This document shows positions 1-7,868 of a DNA stretch of 12,525 nt, piece by piece. Location: the NCBI GenBank assembly GCA_025362155.1, contig JANYHX010000195.1:1-12525 (forward strand), given 5' to 3'. Within the stretch, counting starts at the first letter, position 1; each line of letters begins with the position of its first letter. This DNA is from Gallionella sp. GTDB lineage: Bacteria; Pseudomonadota; Gammaproteobacteria; Burkholderiales; Gallionellaceae. The notes under the pieces were generated by a model. That model did no database searches and was not told the DNA's origin. It saw nothing but the letters and a program-made list of their open reading frames with translations. The translations under genes were made by a program, and so were the position numbers.

Positions 1-249
1 GAATTTCTGGACAGGCTGATTTCTGTGGCGATTCCACGTATACGCGATTTTCGCGGCATTTCTGGAAAGTCCTTTGATGGTAGGGGTAATTACAACATGG
101 GCGTGAAAGAGCAAATAATTTTTCCGGAAATCGAATACGAAAAAATTGATGCGTTGCGTGGAATGAACATCACCATCACCACCTCCGCGAAGACTGATGA
201 AGAAGCCAGGGCTCTTCTGTTGGCATTTAAACTCCCATTAAAGAAATGA
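1..249 (+). CDS. rplE: 50S ribosomal protein L5, 3' part (cut by window start)
   Basis: This is the C-terminal 82 residues of ribosomal protein L5, a 5S rRNA-binding protein of the large subunit central protuberance. The reading frame is open from base 1, so the gene begins upstream of the window. Visible L5 signatures are the RIRDFRGIS stretch near residues 12-20 of the fragment, [16 protein letters not shown], and the family ending with [11 protein letters not shown]. The position directly before rpsN is the standard spc operon order. The stop codon TGA overlaps the GAGG of the rpsN ribosome binding site. No sign of damage. Identification is secure. Confidence 0.97.
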   Translation, partial: EFLDRLISVAIPRIRDFRGISGKSFDGRGNYNMGVKEQIIFPEIEYEKIDALRGMNITITTSAKTDEEARALLLAFKLPLKK

Positions 250-258
250 GGAATATTA

Positions 259-564
259 ATGGCTAAGATGGCAGTAATTAATCGTGAGCAACAGCGCCGG
301 GTAATGGTTGCAAAGTTTGCCGCCAAACGTGCATTGTTGAAAGCGACAATTGAAAATTCCAAAGCAAGCGAGGAAGTGCGTGCTCAAGCGCGCCTGAAGC
401 TGCAGGCGTTGCCGCGTAACTCAAGTCCGGTTCGTCTGCGTAATCGTTGTGCGTTGACCGGTCGTCCGCGCGGTACTTTCAAGAAATTTGGTTTGGGGCG
501 TATCAAGTTGCGTGAATTCGCGATGCGCGGTGAGATTCCCGGGATCGTCAAGGCCAGCTGGTAG
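259..564 (+). CDS. rpsN: 30S ribosomal protein S14 (long, zinc-free form)
   Basis: S14 is a small-subunit head protein that contacts 16S rRNA. The product is 101 residues, the length of the long S14 form, and lacks the two CxxC pairs of the short zinc-binding form; only the single Cys in [12 protein letters not shown] is present. The N-terminus [14 protein letters not shown] and the C-terminal [20 protein letters not shown] motif are typical. I chose the first ATG (259) over the ATG at 268 because the family starts with MAK and a GAGG lies 7 bases upstream. It is 9 bases behind rplE. The following gap to rpsH is unusually long and holds a palindromic element. Confidence 0.97.
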   Translation: MAKMAVINREQQRRVMVAKFAAKRALLKATIENSKASEEVRAQARLKLQALPRNSSPVRLRNRCALTGRPRGTFKKFGLGRIKLREFAMRGEIPGIVKASW

Positions 565-567
565 GAG
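563..567 (+). promoter_or_regulatory. Orphaned Shine-Dalgarno, probably the original rpsH site
   Basis: AGGAG immediately follows the first base of the rpsN stop codon, where the ribosome binding site of the next gene is expected in a compact operon. It is now about 155 bases from the rpsH start. If the palindrome 574-721 is removed in thought, AGGAG lands about 6-10 bases before the rpsH ATG, which is good spacing. In the present sequence it faces small reading frames inside the element instead (starts at 570 and 575). That it was the ancestral rpsH site is inference. Confidence 0.55.
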
Positions 568-573
568 AAATGA

Positions 574-721
574 AATGGACACCTCTAAAAATCCAGATTT
601 CATCCCAACTGCTGCGTTGCAGAAAAAAATTTCTTTCTTACATATCAATCATATGCGGCGCTGCGAAATTTTTCCCGCGCCTTGCATTTGAGCGAACTCT
701 GAATTTCTAGAGGTATCCATT
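574..721. mobile_element. Miniature inverted-repeat (MITE-like) palindromic element between rpsN and rpsH
   Basis: The two ends (574-596 and 699-721) are inverted repeats of 23 bases with 20 pairing positions; mismatches are 580/715, 588/707 and 593/702. Inside, AAAAATTTC (625-633) faces GAAATTTTT (665-673), and CATAT/ATATG (641-645/651-655) forms the tip. The centres of the repeat pairs agree within about two bases (near 648), so the whole 148 bp is one long imperfect palindrome able to fold as a hairpin. It encodes no transposase. It interrupts an otherwise compact operon exactly between a free SD and a start codon. No clear target duplication can be assigned, because the repeat symmetry extends to its edges. 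It resembles dispersed hairpin repeats, but copy number cannot be judged from one window. Confidence 0.75.
709..713 (+). promoter_or_regulatory. rpsH ribosome binding site inside the palindrome's right arm
   Basis: AGAGG lies 8 bases before the rpsH ATG at 722 and is the only good SD there. It is part of the right terminal repeat of the palindromic element. Its pairing partner ACCTCT (581-586) is in the left terminal repeat, so the folded RNA would hide the SD. Confidence 0.7.
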
Positions 722-1120
722 ATGAGTATGAGTGATCCAATCTCCGATATGTTGACGCGCATTCGCAATGCGCAACTAGCGGAAAAAACGATAGTCGAAA
801 TGCCTTCTTCCAAGTTGAAGGTGGCAATAGCCGAAGTGTTGAAAGCCGAAGGTTATGTGGATGGTTTTAGTGTTGTTTCGGGCGAGAGCGGTAAAGCCAC
901 ACTGGAAATCGGCCTGAAGTATTACAGCGGTCGCCCGGTGATCGAAAAGATTCAGCGCATTAGCCGTCCAGGATTGCGTATTTACAAGGGTTCCGAGGAT
1001 ATTCCTAAGGTGATGAATGGGCTGGGTATTGCCATCGTTTCCACTTCCAAGGGTTTAATGACCGACCGCAAAGCGCGCGCCAATGGTATTGGCGGTGAAG
1101 TGCTGTGCGTAGTCGCGTAG
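722..1120 (+). CDS. rpsH: 30S ribosomal protein S8
   Basis: S8 binds the central domain of 16S rRNA early in small-subunit assembly; in E. coli it also represses spc-operon translation by binding its mRNA. The product is 132 residues, the family length. The N-terminal [15 protein letters not shown] and the C-terminal [20 protein letters not shown] (about residues 107-126) are diagnostic. The start at 722 (MSMSDP) is preferred, but the ATG at 728 is possible. The SD serving it lies in the end of the upstream palindromic element, which makes its translation control unusual. The coding sequence itself is intact. Confidence 0.97.
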   Translation: MSMSDPISDMLTRIRNAQLAEKTIVEMPSSKLKVAIAEVLKAEGYVDGFSVVSGESGKATLEIGLKYYSGRPVIEKIQRISRPGLRIYKGSEDIPKVMNGLGIAIVSTSKGLMTDRKARANGIGGEVLCVVA

Positions 1121-1130
1121 TGAGGTAAGC

Positions 1131-1664
1131 ATGTCTAGAGTTGCCAAGAATCCTGTCCTAGTGCCTAGCGGTGTTGAAGTGGCGCTGGCGGCAAATGAAA
1201 TTTCGGTCAAGGGCCCGTTGGGTACCCTTAAGCAAGCCTTGTCGGGTGACGTAAGCGTGGTGCGCGAGGGCGATAGTTTGATGTGCAAAGTGCAAAATGA
1301 CTCCATGCAGGCTAATGCGATGTCCGGCACCATACGCGCGCTGTTGGCGAATATGATGGTGGGAGTGAGCAAGGGCTTCGAGCGCAAGTTGACTTTGGTT
1401 GGCGTGGGTTATCGCGCACAGGCTGCGGGGGACACCTTGAATCTGACTTTGGGCTACTCTCATCCGGTGTCTTACAAGATGCCTGCGGGTGTGAAGGTTG
1501 CAACGCCGACACAAACTGACATCGTGCTAAAGGGTGCCAACAGGCAGCAGGTCGGACAAGTCGCTGCTGAAATTCGCGCCTTCCGTGAACCCGAGCCTTA
1601 TAAAGGCAAAGGTGTGCGCTATAGCGATGAAGTAGTGATTTTGAAAGAAACCAAAAAGAAATAA
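1131..1664 (+). CDS. rplF: 50S ribosomal protein L6
   Basis: L6 is a large-subunit protein near the factor-binding site, built of two similar domains. The product is 177 residues, the usual bacterial length. It begins [17 protein letters not shown] and has the conserved [11 protein letters not shown] motif at residues 154-164 followed by a lysine-rich tail. GAGG at 1122-1125 precedes the ATG. It is 10 bases behind rpsH, consistent with one transcript. Its stop codon lies inside a small 13-base-period direct repeat (1656-1679). Confidence 0.97.
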   Translation: MSRVAKNPVLVPSGVEVALAANEISVKGPLGTLKQALSGDVSVVREGDSLMCKVQNDSMQANAMSGTIRALLANMMVGVSKGFERKLTLVGVGYRAQAAGDTLNLTLGYSHPVSYKMPAGVKVATPTQTDIVLKGANRQQVGQVAAEIRAFREPEPYKGKGVRYSDEVVILKETKKK

Positions 1665-1679
1665 CCGCAAGAAATAACC
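1656..1679 (+). repeat. Short direct repeat at the rplF 3' end
   Basis: The 11-base sequence AAGAAATAACC occurs at 1656-1666 and again at 1669-1679, separated by GC, giving a 13-base period. The first copy contains the last lysine codons and the stop codon of rplF. It probably arose by slippage and slightly lengthens the rplF-rplR gap. Confidence 0.6.
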
Positions 1680-1700
1680 AAGAGAAATAGTGGGGCGAAT

Positions 1701-2057
1701 ATGTTAATCAAAAAAGATGCACGTCAGCGCAGAGCACGCAAAACCCGTGCACGCATTGCTGAAAAAAAATCGGTTCGTTTGGCCATTAATCGCACCAATA
1801 TGCACATTTATGCGCAGGTGATTTCTGCTGAAGGCAATAAAGTGCTGGCTAGCGCATCCAGCGTAGAAGCGGATGTACGCAAGGCGATCGGAAATGGCGG
1901 CAATAAAGCGGCTGCGGCGGTGGTAGGTAAGCGCATTGCTGAAAAAGCCAAAAGTGCTGGCATTACCAGCGTTGCATTCGATCGTTCCGGTAATCGATAT
2001 CATGGTCGTGTCAAAGCGTTGGCTGAAGCTGCGCGTGAACACGGTCTGCAGTTCTAA
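1701..2057 (+). CDS. rplR: 50S ribosomal protein L18
   Basis: L18 binds 5S rRNA and, with L5, attaches it to the large subunit. The product is 118 residues, matching the family. A strongly basic N-terminus (residues 4-25, rich in Arg and Lys) is followed by the core and the conserved [24 protein letters not shown] ending. A GGGG sequence precedes the ATG at 1701. The 36-base spacer after rplF contains part of a small direct repeat but no gene or hairpin. Confidence 0.97.
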   Translation: MLIKKDARQRRARKTRARIAEKKSVRLAINRTNMHIYAQVISAEGNKVLASASSVEADVRKAIGNGGNKAAAAVVGKRIAEKAKSAGITSVAFDRSGNRYHGRVKALAEAAREHGLQF

Positions 2058-2070
2058 TTGGAGTTGAGCG

Positions 2071-2592
2071 ATGGCTAAGCCGCAAGGAAAAATGCAACAA
2101 CAGGAAAAGCGCGATGATGGTCTGATCGAAAAAATGATCTCCGTAAATCGTGTCACTAAGGTGGTCAAAGGTGGTCGTATTATGGGCTTTGCCGCTCTTA
2201 CCGTAGTGGGTGATGGTGATGGTCGCGTCGCGATGGGCAAAGGAAAATCCAAGGAAGTACCGGTTGCGGTACAAAAAGCCATGGATGAGGCACGCCGTAA
2301 TCTGGCCAAAATGAGCCTGAAGAATGGCACCCTGCACCATACCGTAATCGGCAAGCATGGCGCTGCAAAAGTCCTGATGCAGCCGGCGTCCGAAGGTACC
2401 GGCATTATCGCGGGTGGCGCGATGCGCGCGGTGTTCGAGGCGGTGGGTGTGCGTGATGTATTGGCCAAGTGTATTGGTTCGAGCAATCCGTACAACGTGG
2501 TGCGTGCCACGCTGAATGGTCTGAAAGCGATGAATTCTCCATCCGAAATTGCGGCCAAGCGCGGCAAGAACGTTGAAGAGATTTTGGGCTAA
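2071..2592 (+). CDS. rpsE: 30S ribosomal protein S5
   Basis: S5 is a small-subunit protein involved in decoding accuracy and mRNA unwinding at the entry tunnel. The product is 173 residues. The N-terminal S5 RNA-binding domain includes [14 protein letters not shown] (27-40) and [14 protein letters not shown] (51-64). The C-terminal domain contains [18 protein letters not shown] and ends [17 protein letters not shown] at 2059-2062 serves as SD, 13 bases after rplR. Identification is secure. Confidence 0.97.
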   Translation: MAKPQGKMQQQEKRDDGLIEKMISVNRVTKVVKGGRIMGFAALTVVGDGDGRVAMGKGKSKEVPVAVQKAMDEARRNLAKMSLKNGTLHHTVIGKHGAAKVLMQPASEGTGIIAGGAMRAVFEAVGVRDVLAKCIGSSNPYNVVRATLNGLKAMNSPSEIAAKRGKNVEEILG

Positions 2593-2610
2593 GAATTTTG
2601 GAGTTAAGAC

Positions 2611-2808
2611 ATGACAAAAGCTAAAACTGAAAACAAGACTTTAAAAGTCACTCAGATCAAAAGTCTGATCGGCACCAAACAATCACACCGCGATACCATA
2701 CGTGGCCTGGGTCTGCGCCGTATCAATCATACCGTGCAACTTGAAGATACGCCTTGCGTGCGCGGCATGATCAACAAAGTGTTTTATATGGTTAAGTGCG
2801 AGGCATAA
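2611..2808 (+). CDS. rpmD: 50S ribosomal protein L30
   Basis: L30 is a small peripheral large-subunit protein. The product is 65 residues, with the L30 signature [23 protein letters not shown] (about residues 13-35) and the RGMINKV stretch. The first ten residues form a short lysine-rich extension before the core. GGAG at 2600-2603 is the SD. The gene sits in the conserved rpsE-rpmD-rplO order and ends three bases before rplO. Confidence 0.95.
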   Translation: MTKAKTENKTLKVTQIKSLIGTKQSHRDTIRGLGLRRINHTVQLEDTPCVRGMINKVFYMVKCEA

Positions 2809-2811
2809 CAA

Positions 2812-3246
2812 ATGCAACTCAATAAAATTCAACCGGCACCAGGCGCCAAACATTACAAGCGTCGTGTTGGTCGTGGCATCGGTTCAGGTTTGGGCAAAAC
2901 ATGTGGCCGCGGTCATAAAGGACAAAAATCCCGTGCTGGCGGCTTTCATAAAGTTGGTTTTGAAGGCGGTCAAATGCCGCTGCAACGTCGTTTGCCCAAG
3001 CGCGGTTTTGTTTCGTTAACTCGCTATGACACAGCCCAGGTTCGTTTGTCGGATTTGCAAAAGCTGCCGGTTGACAGCATCGATTTACTGGCGCTTAAGC
3101 AAGCGGGTATCGTTCATCCGGGTGCGCTGTCTGTAAAAGTCATACTGTGCGGAGAAATTGCACGAGCAGTCAAGCTACAAGGTTTGCTGGTAACCAAAGG
3201 TGCACGTACAGCGATTGAAGCCGCTGGCGGCAGCATCGCTGAATAA
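2812..3246 (+). CDS. rplO: 50S ribosomal protein L15
   Basis: L15 is a late-assembling large-subunit protein that binds 23S rRNA. The product is 144 residues. The glycine- and basic-rich N-terminal extension (residues 19-46, [11 protein letters not shown] then [13 protein letters not shown]) and the [15 protein letters not shown] motif are diagnostic. The C-terminal half carries the L15 core domain ending in an alanine/glycine-rich stretch. The ATG lies three bases after the rpmD stop, with GAGG of its SD inside the rpmD coding end, so the two are likely translationally coupled. Confidence 0.97.
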   Translation: MQLNKIQPAPGAKHYKRRVGRGIGSGLGKTCGRGHKGQKSRAGGFHKVGFEGGQMPLQRRLPKRGFVSLTRYDTAQVRLSDLQKLPVDSIDLLALKQAGIVHPGALSVKVILCGEIARAVKLQGLLVTKGARTAIEAAGGSIAE

Positions 3247-3255
3247 GGTTAGTCA

Positions 3256-4572
3256 GTGAGTACTGTTTCCAAGGGTGCAAGCAAAAGTAAATATGGCGAC
3301 TTGAGCAGCCGTTTGTGGTTTTTGCTGGGTGCGCTGGTGGTATTTCGCATCGGTGCGCATATCCCGGTACCCGGAATTGATCCGACTGTGTTGTCGGATT
3401 TGTTCAAGACGCAAAAAAGCGGCATTCTGGGCATGTTCAATATGTTCTCGGGCGGTGCGTTGTCGCGCTTCACGATATTTGCACTAGGGATCATGCCTTA
3501 TATCTCTGCATCGATCATCATGCAGCTGGCAGCAATAGCAGTGCCGCAACTAGAGCAATTGAAGAAAGAAGGCGAAGCCGGACGCCGCAAGATTACTCAG
3601 TACACCCGCTATGGCACTTTGGGTTTGGCGTTGTTTCAGGCATTCGGGATATCGGTAGCCTTGCAAACGCAGCATGGACTGGTTTTAAACCCAGGGGCAA
3701 TGTTCCAGTTGACCACTATAGTGACCTTGGTCACCGGAACGATGTTTTTGATGTGGCTGGGCGAGCAAATTACTGAGCGCGGTTTGGGTAATGGAATCTC
3801 GCTGATTATTTTTGCAGGTATCGCGGCAGGGTTGCCGCGCGCAATAGGCAGCACCCTGGAATTAGCCCGTACTGGCGCGTTTTCGATTCCGCTGGTGTTG
3901 GCGCTGTTTTTTGGCGCCATCGCGGTCACGGCGTTAGTGGTTTTTGTCGAACGCGGGCAACGCAAGATTTTGGTGAATTACGCCAAGCGTCAAGTGGGCA
4001 ATAAGGTGTATGGCGGGCAAAGTTCGCATTTGCCGCTGAAGTTGAATATGGCTGGTGTGATCCCGCCGATTTTTGCGTCCAGTATTATTTTATTCCCGGC
4101 TACGATAGCCGGATGGTTCGGCAGCGGCCAGGGTATGGGCTGGCTGAAGGACATCAGCGATAAGTTGTCACCCGGTCAGCCGATTTATGTGTTGTTTTAT
4201 GCCGGGGCGATTGTGTTTTTCTGCTTTTTCTATACGGCGCTGGTGTTCAGCCCAAAAGAAACTGCGGACAATTTGAAGAAAAGTGGCGCGTTTTTGCCTG
4301 GGATTCGTCCCGGGGAACAGACTGCAAATTATGTTGAAAAGATCATGATGCGCCTGACCATGGTCGGTGCGGTTTATATCTCGCTGGTTTGTTTGTTGCC
4401 GGAATTTTTGGTAGTCAAGTGGAATGTGCCGTTTTATTTTGGTGGTACCTCGCTGTTGATTATGGTGGTAGTCACAATGGACTTCATGACGCAAGTGCAG
4501 TCTTATTTGATGACGCATCAGTATGAAGGTTTGCTGAAGAAGGCCAACTTCAAAGGCGGGTTGCCACGCTAA
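3256..4572 (+). CDS. secY: Protein translocase subunit SecY
   Basis: SecY is the channel-forming subunit of the SecYEG translocon in the inner membrane. The product is 438 residues with ten hydrophobic segments, the first about residues 20-38. Typical motifs are the plug-region [30 protein letters not shown] and the fifth cytoplasmic loop GIRPGEQT with its essential-type arginine at residue 351. The start is GTG at 3256, 9 bases behind rplO, with AAGG as SD; no ATG gives a better fit. Its TAA stop shares its last base with the infA ATG (TAATG), implying translational coupling. Confidence 0.98.
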   Translation: MSTVSKGASKSKYGDLSSRLWFLLGALVVFRIGAHIPVPGIDPTVLSDLFKTQKSGILGMFNMFSGGALSRFTIFALGIMPYISASIIMQLAAIAVPQLEQLKKEGEAGRRKITQYTRYGTLGLALFQAFGISVALQTQHGLVLNPGAMFQLTTIVTLVTGTMFLMWLGEQITERGLGNGISLIIFAGIAAGLPRAIGSTLELARTGAFSIPLVLALFFGAIAVTALVVFVERGQRKILVNYAKRQVGNKVYGGQSSHLPLKLNMAGVIPPIFASSIILFPATIAGWFGSGQGMGWLKDISDKLSPGQPIYVLFYAGAIVFFCFFYTALVFSPKETADNLKKSGAFLPGIRPGEQTANYVEKIMMRLTMVGAVYISLVCLLPEFLVVKWNVPFYFGGTSLLIMVVVTMDFMTQVQSYLMTHQYEGLLKKANFKGGLPR

Positions 4573-4790
4573 TGTCAAAAGAAGACGTGATTCAGATGGC
4601 GGGCGAAGTAGAAGAGTCATTGCCCAACGCAACATTTAGAATCAAGCTGGAAAATGGCCATGTGGTATTGGGTCATATTTCGGGAAAGATGCGTATGCAC
4701 TACATTCGCATTTTGCCGGGCGACAAGGTAACGGTGGAATTGACACCTTATGATTTAAGCAAAGCGCGCATTGTGTTCCGCGCGAAATAG
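4572..4790 (+). CDS. infA: Translation initiation factor IF-1
   Basis: IF-1 occupies the ribosomal A site during initiation and assists IF-2 and IF-3. The product is 72 residues, the canonical length, folding as a single OB-fold. [39 protein letters not shown] and the terminal RIVFRAK are near-invariant family sequence. It overlaps secY by one base and precedes rpmJ. This placement is common in betaproteobacteria and differs from E. coli, where infA is elsewhere. Confidence 0.97.
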   Translation: MSKEDVIQMAGEVEESLPNATFRIKLENGHVVLGHISGKMRMHYIRILPGDKVTVELTPYDLSKARIVFRAK

Positions 4791-4804
4791 TGAAGGAGAG
4801 CAAC

Positions 4805-4918
4805 ATGAGAGTTCAAGCATCTGTGAAAAAAATCTGCCGTAACTGCAAAATCGTGATTCGTAAACGCGTGGTGCGGGTGATCTGTACTGAGCCACGTCAT
4901 AAGCAACGCCAAGGTTAA
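4805..4918 (+). CDS. rpmJ: 50S ribosomal protein L36 (zinc-binding form)
   Basis: L36 is the smallest large-subunit protein, with a single zinc ribbon. I translated this 37-residue frame directly from the sequence: it starts [14 protein letters not shown] and ends RHKQRQG. Cys11, Cys14, Cys27 and His32 form the CCCH zinc site. A clear GGAGAG SD (4794-4799) precedes the ATG by 5 bases. It lies 14 bases after infA and is the last gene of the spc block. Confidence 0.96.
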   Translation: MRVQASVKKICRNCKIVIRKRVVRVICTEPRHKQRQG

Positions 4919-4948
4919 TTGAGCAGGCTGGCTTTGGAGTGTTATAAT
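4919..4948 (+). promoter_or_regulatory. Candidate sigma70 promoter for the alpha operon
   Basis: A perfect TATAAT (4943-4948) preceded by TGT gives an extended -10 (TGTTATAAT, 4940-4948). TTGAGC at 4919-4924 is a 4/6 match to the -35 box at an 18-base spacing. Transcription would start near 4954, about 24 bases before the rpsM ATG. In E. coli the alpha operon also begins at rpsM. The site starts immediately after the rpmJ stop codon. The assignment rests on sequence match and position. Confidence 0.65.
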
Positions 4949-4977
4949 TTTCGACTTTCAAAAGATAGGGTAACTGC

Positions 4978-5343
4978 ATGGCACGTATAGCGGGGGTCAA
5001 TATCCCCAACCACCAACACGCGGTGATTGCTTTAACGGCAATCTACGGTATAGGACGCACCCGCTCGCAAGTGATTTGCGCTGCAGCAGGTGTCAAAGCC
5101 GCCACCAAGATGAAAGACCTGACTGACGCAGAAGTAGAAAAGCTGCGCGAACAGGTTGCTAAAATCACGGTGGAGGGCGATCTACGCCGCGAAACGACAA
5201 TGAATATCAAGCGCCTGATGGATTTGGGCTGCTATCGCGGCACACGTCATCGTCGGGGTTTACCCTGTCGCGGCCAACGCACTCGCACCAATGCACGTAC
5301 CCGCAAGGGTCCGCGCAAAGCGATTGCAGGTGCCAAAAAGTAA
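4978..5343 (+). CDS. rpsM: 30S ribosomal protein S13
   Basis: S13 is a head protein of the small subunit that contacts the P-site tRNA and forms an intersubunit bridge with L5. The product is 121 residues. It starts [11 protein letters not shown], has the helix-turn region with [12 protein letters not shown], and ends in the basic tail [18 protein letters not shown] that reaches toward tRNA. AGGG at 4967-4970 is the SD. It is the first gene of the alpha operon and lies downstream of the candidate promoter. Confidence 0.97.
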   Translation: MARIAGVNIPNHQHAVIALTAIYGIGRTRSQVICAAAGVKAATKMKDLTDAEVEKLREQVAKITVEGDLRRETTMNIKRLMDLGCYRGTRHRRGLPCRGQRTRTNARTRKGPRKAIAGAKK

Positions 5344-5371
5344 TTTGCCAGTAACGCTAGAGGATTAGAGA

Positions 5372-5761
5372 ATGGTTAAGCCAAGCACAAAAGTGCGCAA
5401 AAAAGTAAAGAAGAACGTAGCAGAAGGTATTGCGCATGTTCACGCTTCCTTCAATAACACCATCGTCACCATTACCGACCGCCAGGGCAACACTTTGGCA
5501 TGGTCTACCAGTGGTGCCAATGGTTTTAAGGGCTCGCGCAAGAGCACGCCATTTGCTGCCCAGGTGGCCGCCGAAACAGTAGGTAAATCTGCTGTGGAAT
5601 GTGGCGTCAAAAATATCGAGGTGCGTATCAAGGGTCCCGGTCCAGGTCGTGAATCCGCAGTGCGCGCATTGAACGCCGCGGGTTTTAAGATCACCAGCAT
5701 TTCCGATATCACCCCGGTGCCGCATAACGGTTGCCGTCCGCCTAAAAAGCGTCGTATCTAA
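5372..5761 (+). CDS. rpsK: 30S ribosomal protein S11
   Basis: S11 lies on the small-subunit platform near the mRNA exit. The product is 129 residues. Conserved stretches include [49 protein letters not shown] and the C-terminal [18 protein letters not shown]. The start at 5372 has an AGAGGA sequence upstream and sits 28 bases behind rpsM. The gene is intact and in standard order. Confidence 0.97.
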   Translation: MVKPSTKVRKKVKKNVAEGIAHVHASFNNTIVTITDRQGNTLAWSTSGANGFKGSRKSTPFAAQVAAETVGKSAVECGVKNIEVRIKGPGPGRESAVRALNAAGFKITSISDITPVPHNGCRPPKKRRI

Positions 5762-5767
5762 TTCTTT

Positions 5768-5772
5768 AGGAG
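5768..5772 (+). promoter_or_regulatory. Strong SD that fixes the TTG start of rpsD
   Basis: AGGAG ends 6 bases before TTG at 5779. The next residues after this codon (ARNLDAKC) are the normal S4 N-terminus and no ATG is in frame nearby, so TTG is the start. Confidence 0.8.
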
Positions 5773-5778
5773 TCGATC

Positions 5779-6408
5779 TTGGCTAGAAATCTTGATGCAA
5801 AGTGCCGTCAGTGCCGCCGTGAAGGCGAAAAGCTGTTCCTGAAGGGCGAAAAATGTTTTACCGATAAATGCGGTATTGAGCGCAGGGCTTATCCGCCCGG
5901 CCAGCACGGGCAAAAGAAAAATACCCGTCTGTCGGAATACGGCGGCCAGTTGCGTGAAAAACAAAAAGTGCGCCGTATCTATGGTGTGCTGGAGAGGCAA
6001 TTCCGCCTCACCTACAAACTTGCGGAAAGCCAACGCGGCATTACTGGCGAAAGCCTGTTGCAGATTCTGGAATCCCGTTTGGACAATGTTTCCTACCGCA
6101 TGGGTTTTGGCGCATCGCGCTCCGAAGCACGTCAAATAGTACGTCACAACGCTTTGTTAGTTAACGGCAAGCGAGTGAACATTCCTTCCTATCAAGTGCG
6201 TCCCGGTGATGTGGTTGAAGTGGTCGAAAAATCCAAAGCACAACTGCGTATCAAGGCAGCCATCGCTGCGGCTGAACAACGTGGTTTTCCGGAATGGATC
6301 GAAATGGATACCAAAGCTTTCAAGGGAATCTTTAAAGCCAAACCGCAACGTGCCGAACTGCCTGCAACCATCAACGAGCATCTCGTGGTTGAGTTGTATT
6401 CCAAGTAA
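5779..6408 (+). CDS. rpsD: 30S ribosomal protein S4 (zinc-binding form)
   Basis: S4 starts assembly of the 16S rRNA 5' domain; in E. coli it is also the alpha-operon repressor and binds RNA polymerase as an antitermination factor. The product is 209 residues. Cys9, Cys12, Cys26 and Cys31 near the N-terminus form a zinc site absent from the E. coli protein. The S4 RNA-binding domain follows (about 98-160, including [12 protein letters not shown] and [16 protein letters not shown]). The start codon is TTG, supported by a strong AGGAG; a weak start may tune expression of this regulator. Confidence 0.97.
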   Translation: MARNLDAKCRQCRREGEKLFLKGEKCFTDKCGIERRAYPPGQHGQKKNTRLSEYGGQLREKQKVRRIYGVLERQFRLTYKLAESQRGITGESLLQILESRLDNVSYRMGFGASRSEARQIVRHNALLVNGKRVNIPSYQVRPGDVVEVVEKSKAQLRIKAAIAAAEQRGFPEWIEMDTKAFKGIFKAKPQRAELPATINEHLVVELYSK

Positions 6409-6425
6409 TCCACGCGGAGTAGAGT

Positions 6426-7394
6426 ATGTCTAAAAATGAATTTTTGAAGCCCCGCATCATTGATGTGCAAAAGATTTCCGAGACCCAAGCCAAGGTGGTG
6501 ATGGAGCCTTTTGAGCGCGGCTACGGCCACACCTTGGGCAATGCCTTGCGTCGCATCCTGTTGTCATCCATGCAGGGCGCTGCCCCGACCGAAGTAAAAA
6601 TGGCCGGGGTGCTGCATGAATATGCCACCATAGACGGCGTGCAGGAAGACGTTGTTGATATTCTGCTGAATCTCAAGGGCGTGGTACTGCGTTTGCATAA
6701 CACCCCTGAAGTTGTACTGACTCTCAAAAAAGAAGGCCAGGGCGTGGTCACAGCGGCTGACATCAGCGGCAATGCCGATGTAGAAGTGATTAACCCTGAT
6801 CATGTGATCGCGCATCTGACTGCCGGTGGCAAGCTGGACATGCAAATCAAGGTCGAGCAAGGTCGCGGCTATGTGTCGGCGATTTCCAGACTGGCGCCGA
6901 ATGAAACCCGCGCAGTTGGCCATATTGCCTTGGACGCATCGTTCAGCCCGGTCAGCCGGGTGAGCTATGCGGTAGAAAGCGCACGCGTGGAACAACGCAC
7001 TGACCTCGACAAGCTGGTCATGCATATCGAAACCAATGGCGCGGTTGATCCTGAAGAAGCGATCCGCAATGCGGCGCGTATTCTGGTGGATCAATTTTCC
7101 GTGTTCGCTGCGCTGGAAGGCACCGAGCCTGTCATTGAAAAGGTACAAACGCCCAAGGTTGATCCTATTCTGCTGCGTCCGGTGGATGATCTGGAACTGA
7201 CTCCGCGTTCATCCAACTGCCTCAAGGCACAAAGCATTCACTACATCGGCGATCTGATCCAGTACACTGAAAATGATCTGTTGCGCACCCCGAATCTGGG
7301 TCGCAAATCGCTGAACGAAATTAAGCAGGTTCTCGCCGAGCATAATTTATCGCTGGGTATGAAGCTGGAAAACTGGCCTGTCGCTGCCCTCTAA
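6426..7394 (+). CDS. rpoA: DNA-directed RNA polymerase subunit alpha
   Basis: RpoA dimerises to nucleate RNA polymerase assembly and its C-terminal domain contacts UP elements and activators. The product is 322 residues. The N-terminal assembly domain includes [18 protein letters not shown] linker leads to the C-terminal domain from about residue 248. There LTPRSSNCL places the DNA-contacting arginine at 261 (R265 in E. coli), followed by the helix-hairpin-helix [13 protein letters not shown] and the ending [14 protein letters not shown] at 6416-6419 is the SD. It lies 17 bases after rpsD. Confidence 0.98.
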   Translation: MSKNEFLKPRIIDVQKISETQAKVVMEPFERGYGHTLGNALRRILLSSMQGAAPTEVKMAGVLHEYATIDGVQEDVVDILLNLKGVVLRLHNTPEVVLTLKKEGQGVVTAADISGNADVEVINPDHVIAHLTAGGKLDMQIKVEQGRGYVSAISRLAPNETRAVGHIALDASFSPVSRVSYAVESARVEQRTDLDKLVMHIETNGAVDPEEAIRNAARILVDQFSVFAALEGTEPVIEKVQTPKVDPILLRPVDDLELTPRSSNCLKAQSIHYIGDLIQYTENDLLRTPNLGRKSLNEIKQVLAEHNLSLGMKLENWPVAAL

Positions 7395-7432
7395 GAGCGG
7401 CGCAATAATATTAGCAGCAAGAAAGGCATATC

Positions 7433-7819
7433 ATGCGTCACCGTTTAGGTTTAAGAAAACTCAACCGCACCAGCAGTCATCGCTTAGCCATGTTTCGCAA
7501 CATGACCGTGTCACTGTTGCGTTATGAAGCCATCAAAACCACTCTGCCTAAAGCCAAAGAACTGAGGCGCGTAGCTGAGCCTATCCTGACGCTGGGCAAG
7601 AATCCTAGCTTGGCAAATCGCCGCTTGGCATTTGCCCGTTTGCGTGATCGTGAAATGGTCACCAAATTGTTTGACGAGCTCGGCCCGCGTTATGCAGCAC
7701 GCAACGGCGGCTACTCACGCATCCTCAAGTTTGGCTTCCGTAAAGGTGATAATGCGCCTATGGCACTGGTTGAGTTGATGGACCGTCCAGCAGATGCTAC
7801 CGCGGTAGACGTCGAATAA
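7433..7819 (+). CDS. rplQ: 50S ribosomal protein L17
   Basis: L17 sits near the exit tunnel of the large subunit. The product is 128 residues. The start [20 protein letters not shown] is the family signature, followed by [16 protein letters not shown] and the [23 protein letters not shown] segment. An AGAAAGG element precedes the ATG. It is the last gene of the alpha operon, 38 bases behind rpoA, and is followed directly by a hairpin terminator. Confidence 0.97.
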   Translation: MRHRLGLRKLNRTSSHRLAMFRNMTVSLLRYEAIKTTLPKAKELRRVAEPILTLGKNPSLANRRLAFARLRDREMVTKLFDELGPRYAARNGGYSRILKFGFRKGDNAPMALVELMDRPADATAVDVE

Positions 7820-7822
7820 ATA

Positions 7823-7868
7823 AGGGGCTGATATTTAGTGCTAATCTACTTCAGCCCCTAATCTTTTA
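7823..7868. terminator. Bidirectional terminator between rplQ and ubiB
   Basis: AGGGGCTGA (7823-7831) pairs perfectly with TCAGCCCCT (7851-7859), giving a 9-bp GC-rich stem with a 19-base loop. On the + strand it is followed by a broken T run (TAATCTTTTA); on the - strand by TTATTTATT. It lies between the convergent rplQ and ubiB stop codons, so it likely ends both transcripts. The loop is large and the T runs imperfect, so efficiency may be moderate. Confidence 0.75.

Noticed and set aside
641..655. CATAT-CAATC-ATATG as an independent regulator operator
   Set aside because: It lies at the exact centre of the larger palindrome and is better explained as the hairpin tip.
577..718. The rpsN-rpsH palindrome as the S8 repressor-binding site
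   Set aside because: The known E. coli S8 mRNA site is near the start of rplE and is a short 16S mimic; this 148-bp hairpin has no visible resemblance to it.
1704..2567. Long open frame of 287 codons on the - strand opposite rplR and rpsE
   Set aside because: It is fully antisense to two clear ribosomal protein genes, has no family resemblance, and arises from their codon bias.
4168..4635. 155-codon - strand frame opposite the end of secY and infA
   Set aside because: Antisense to well-conserved genes, with no domain pattern; treated as a shadow.
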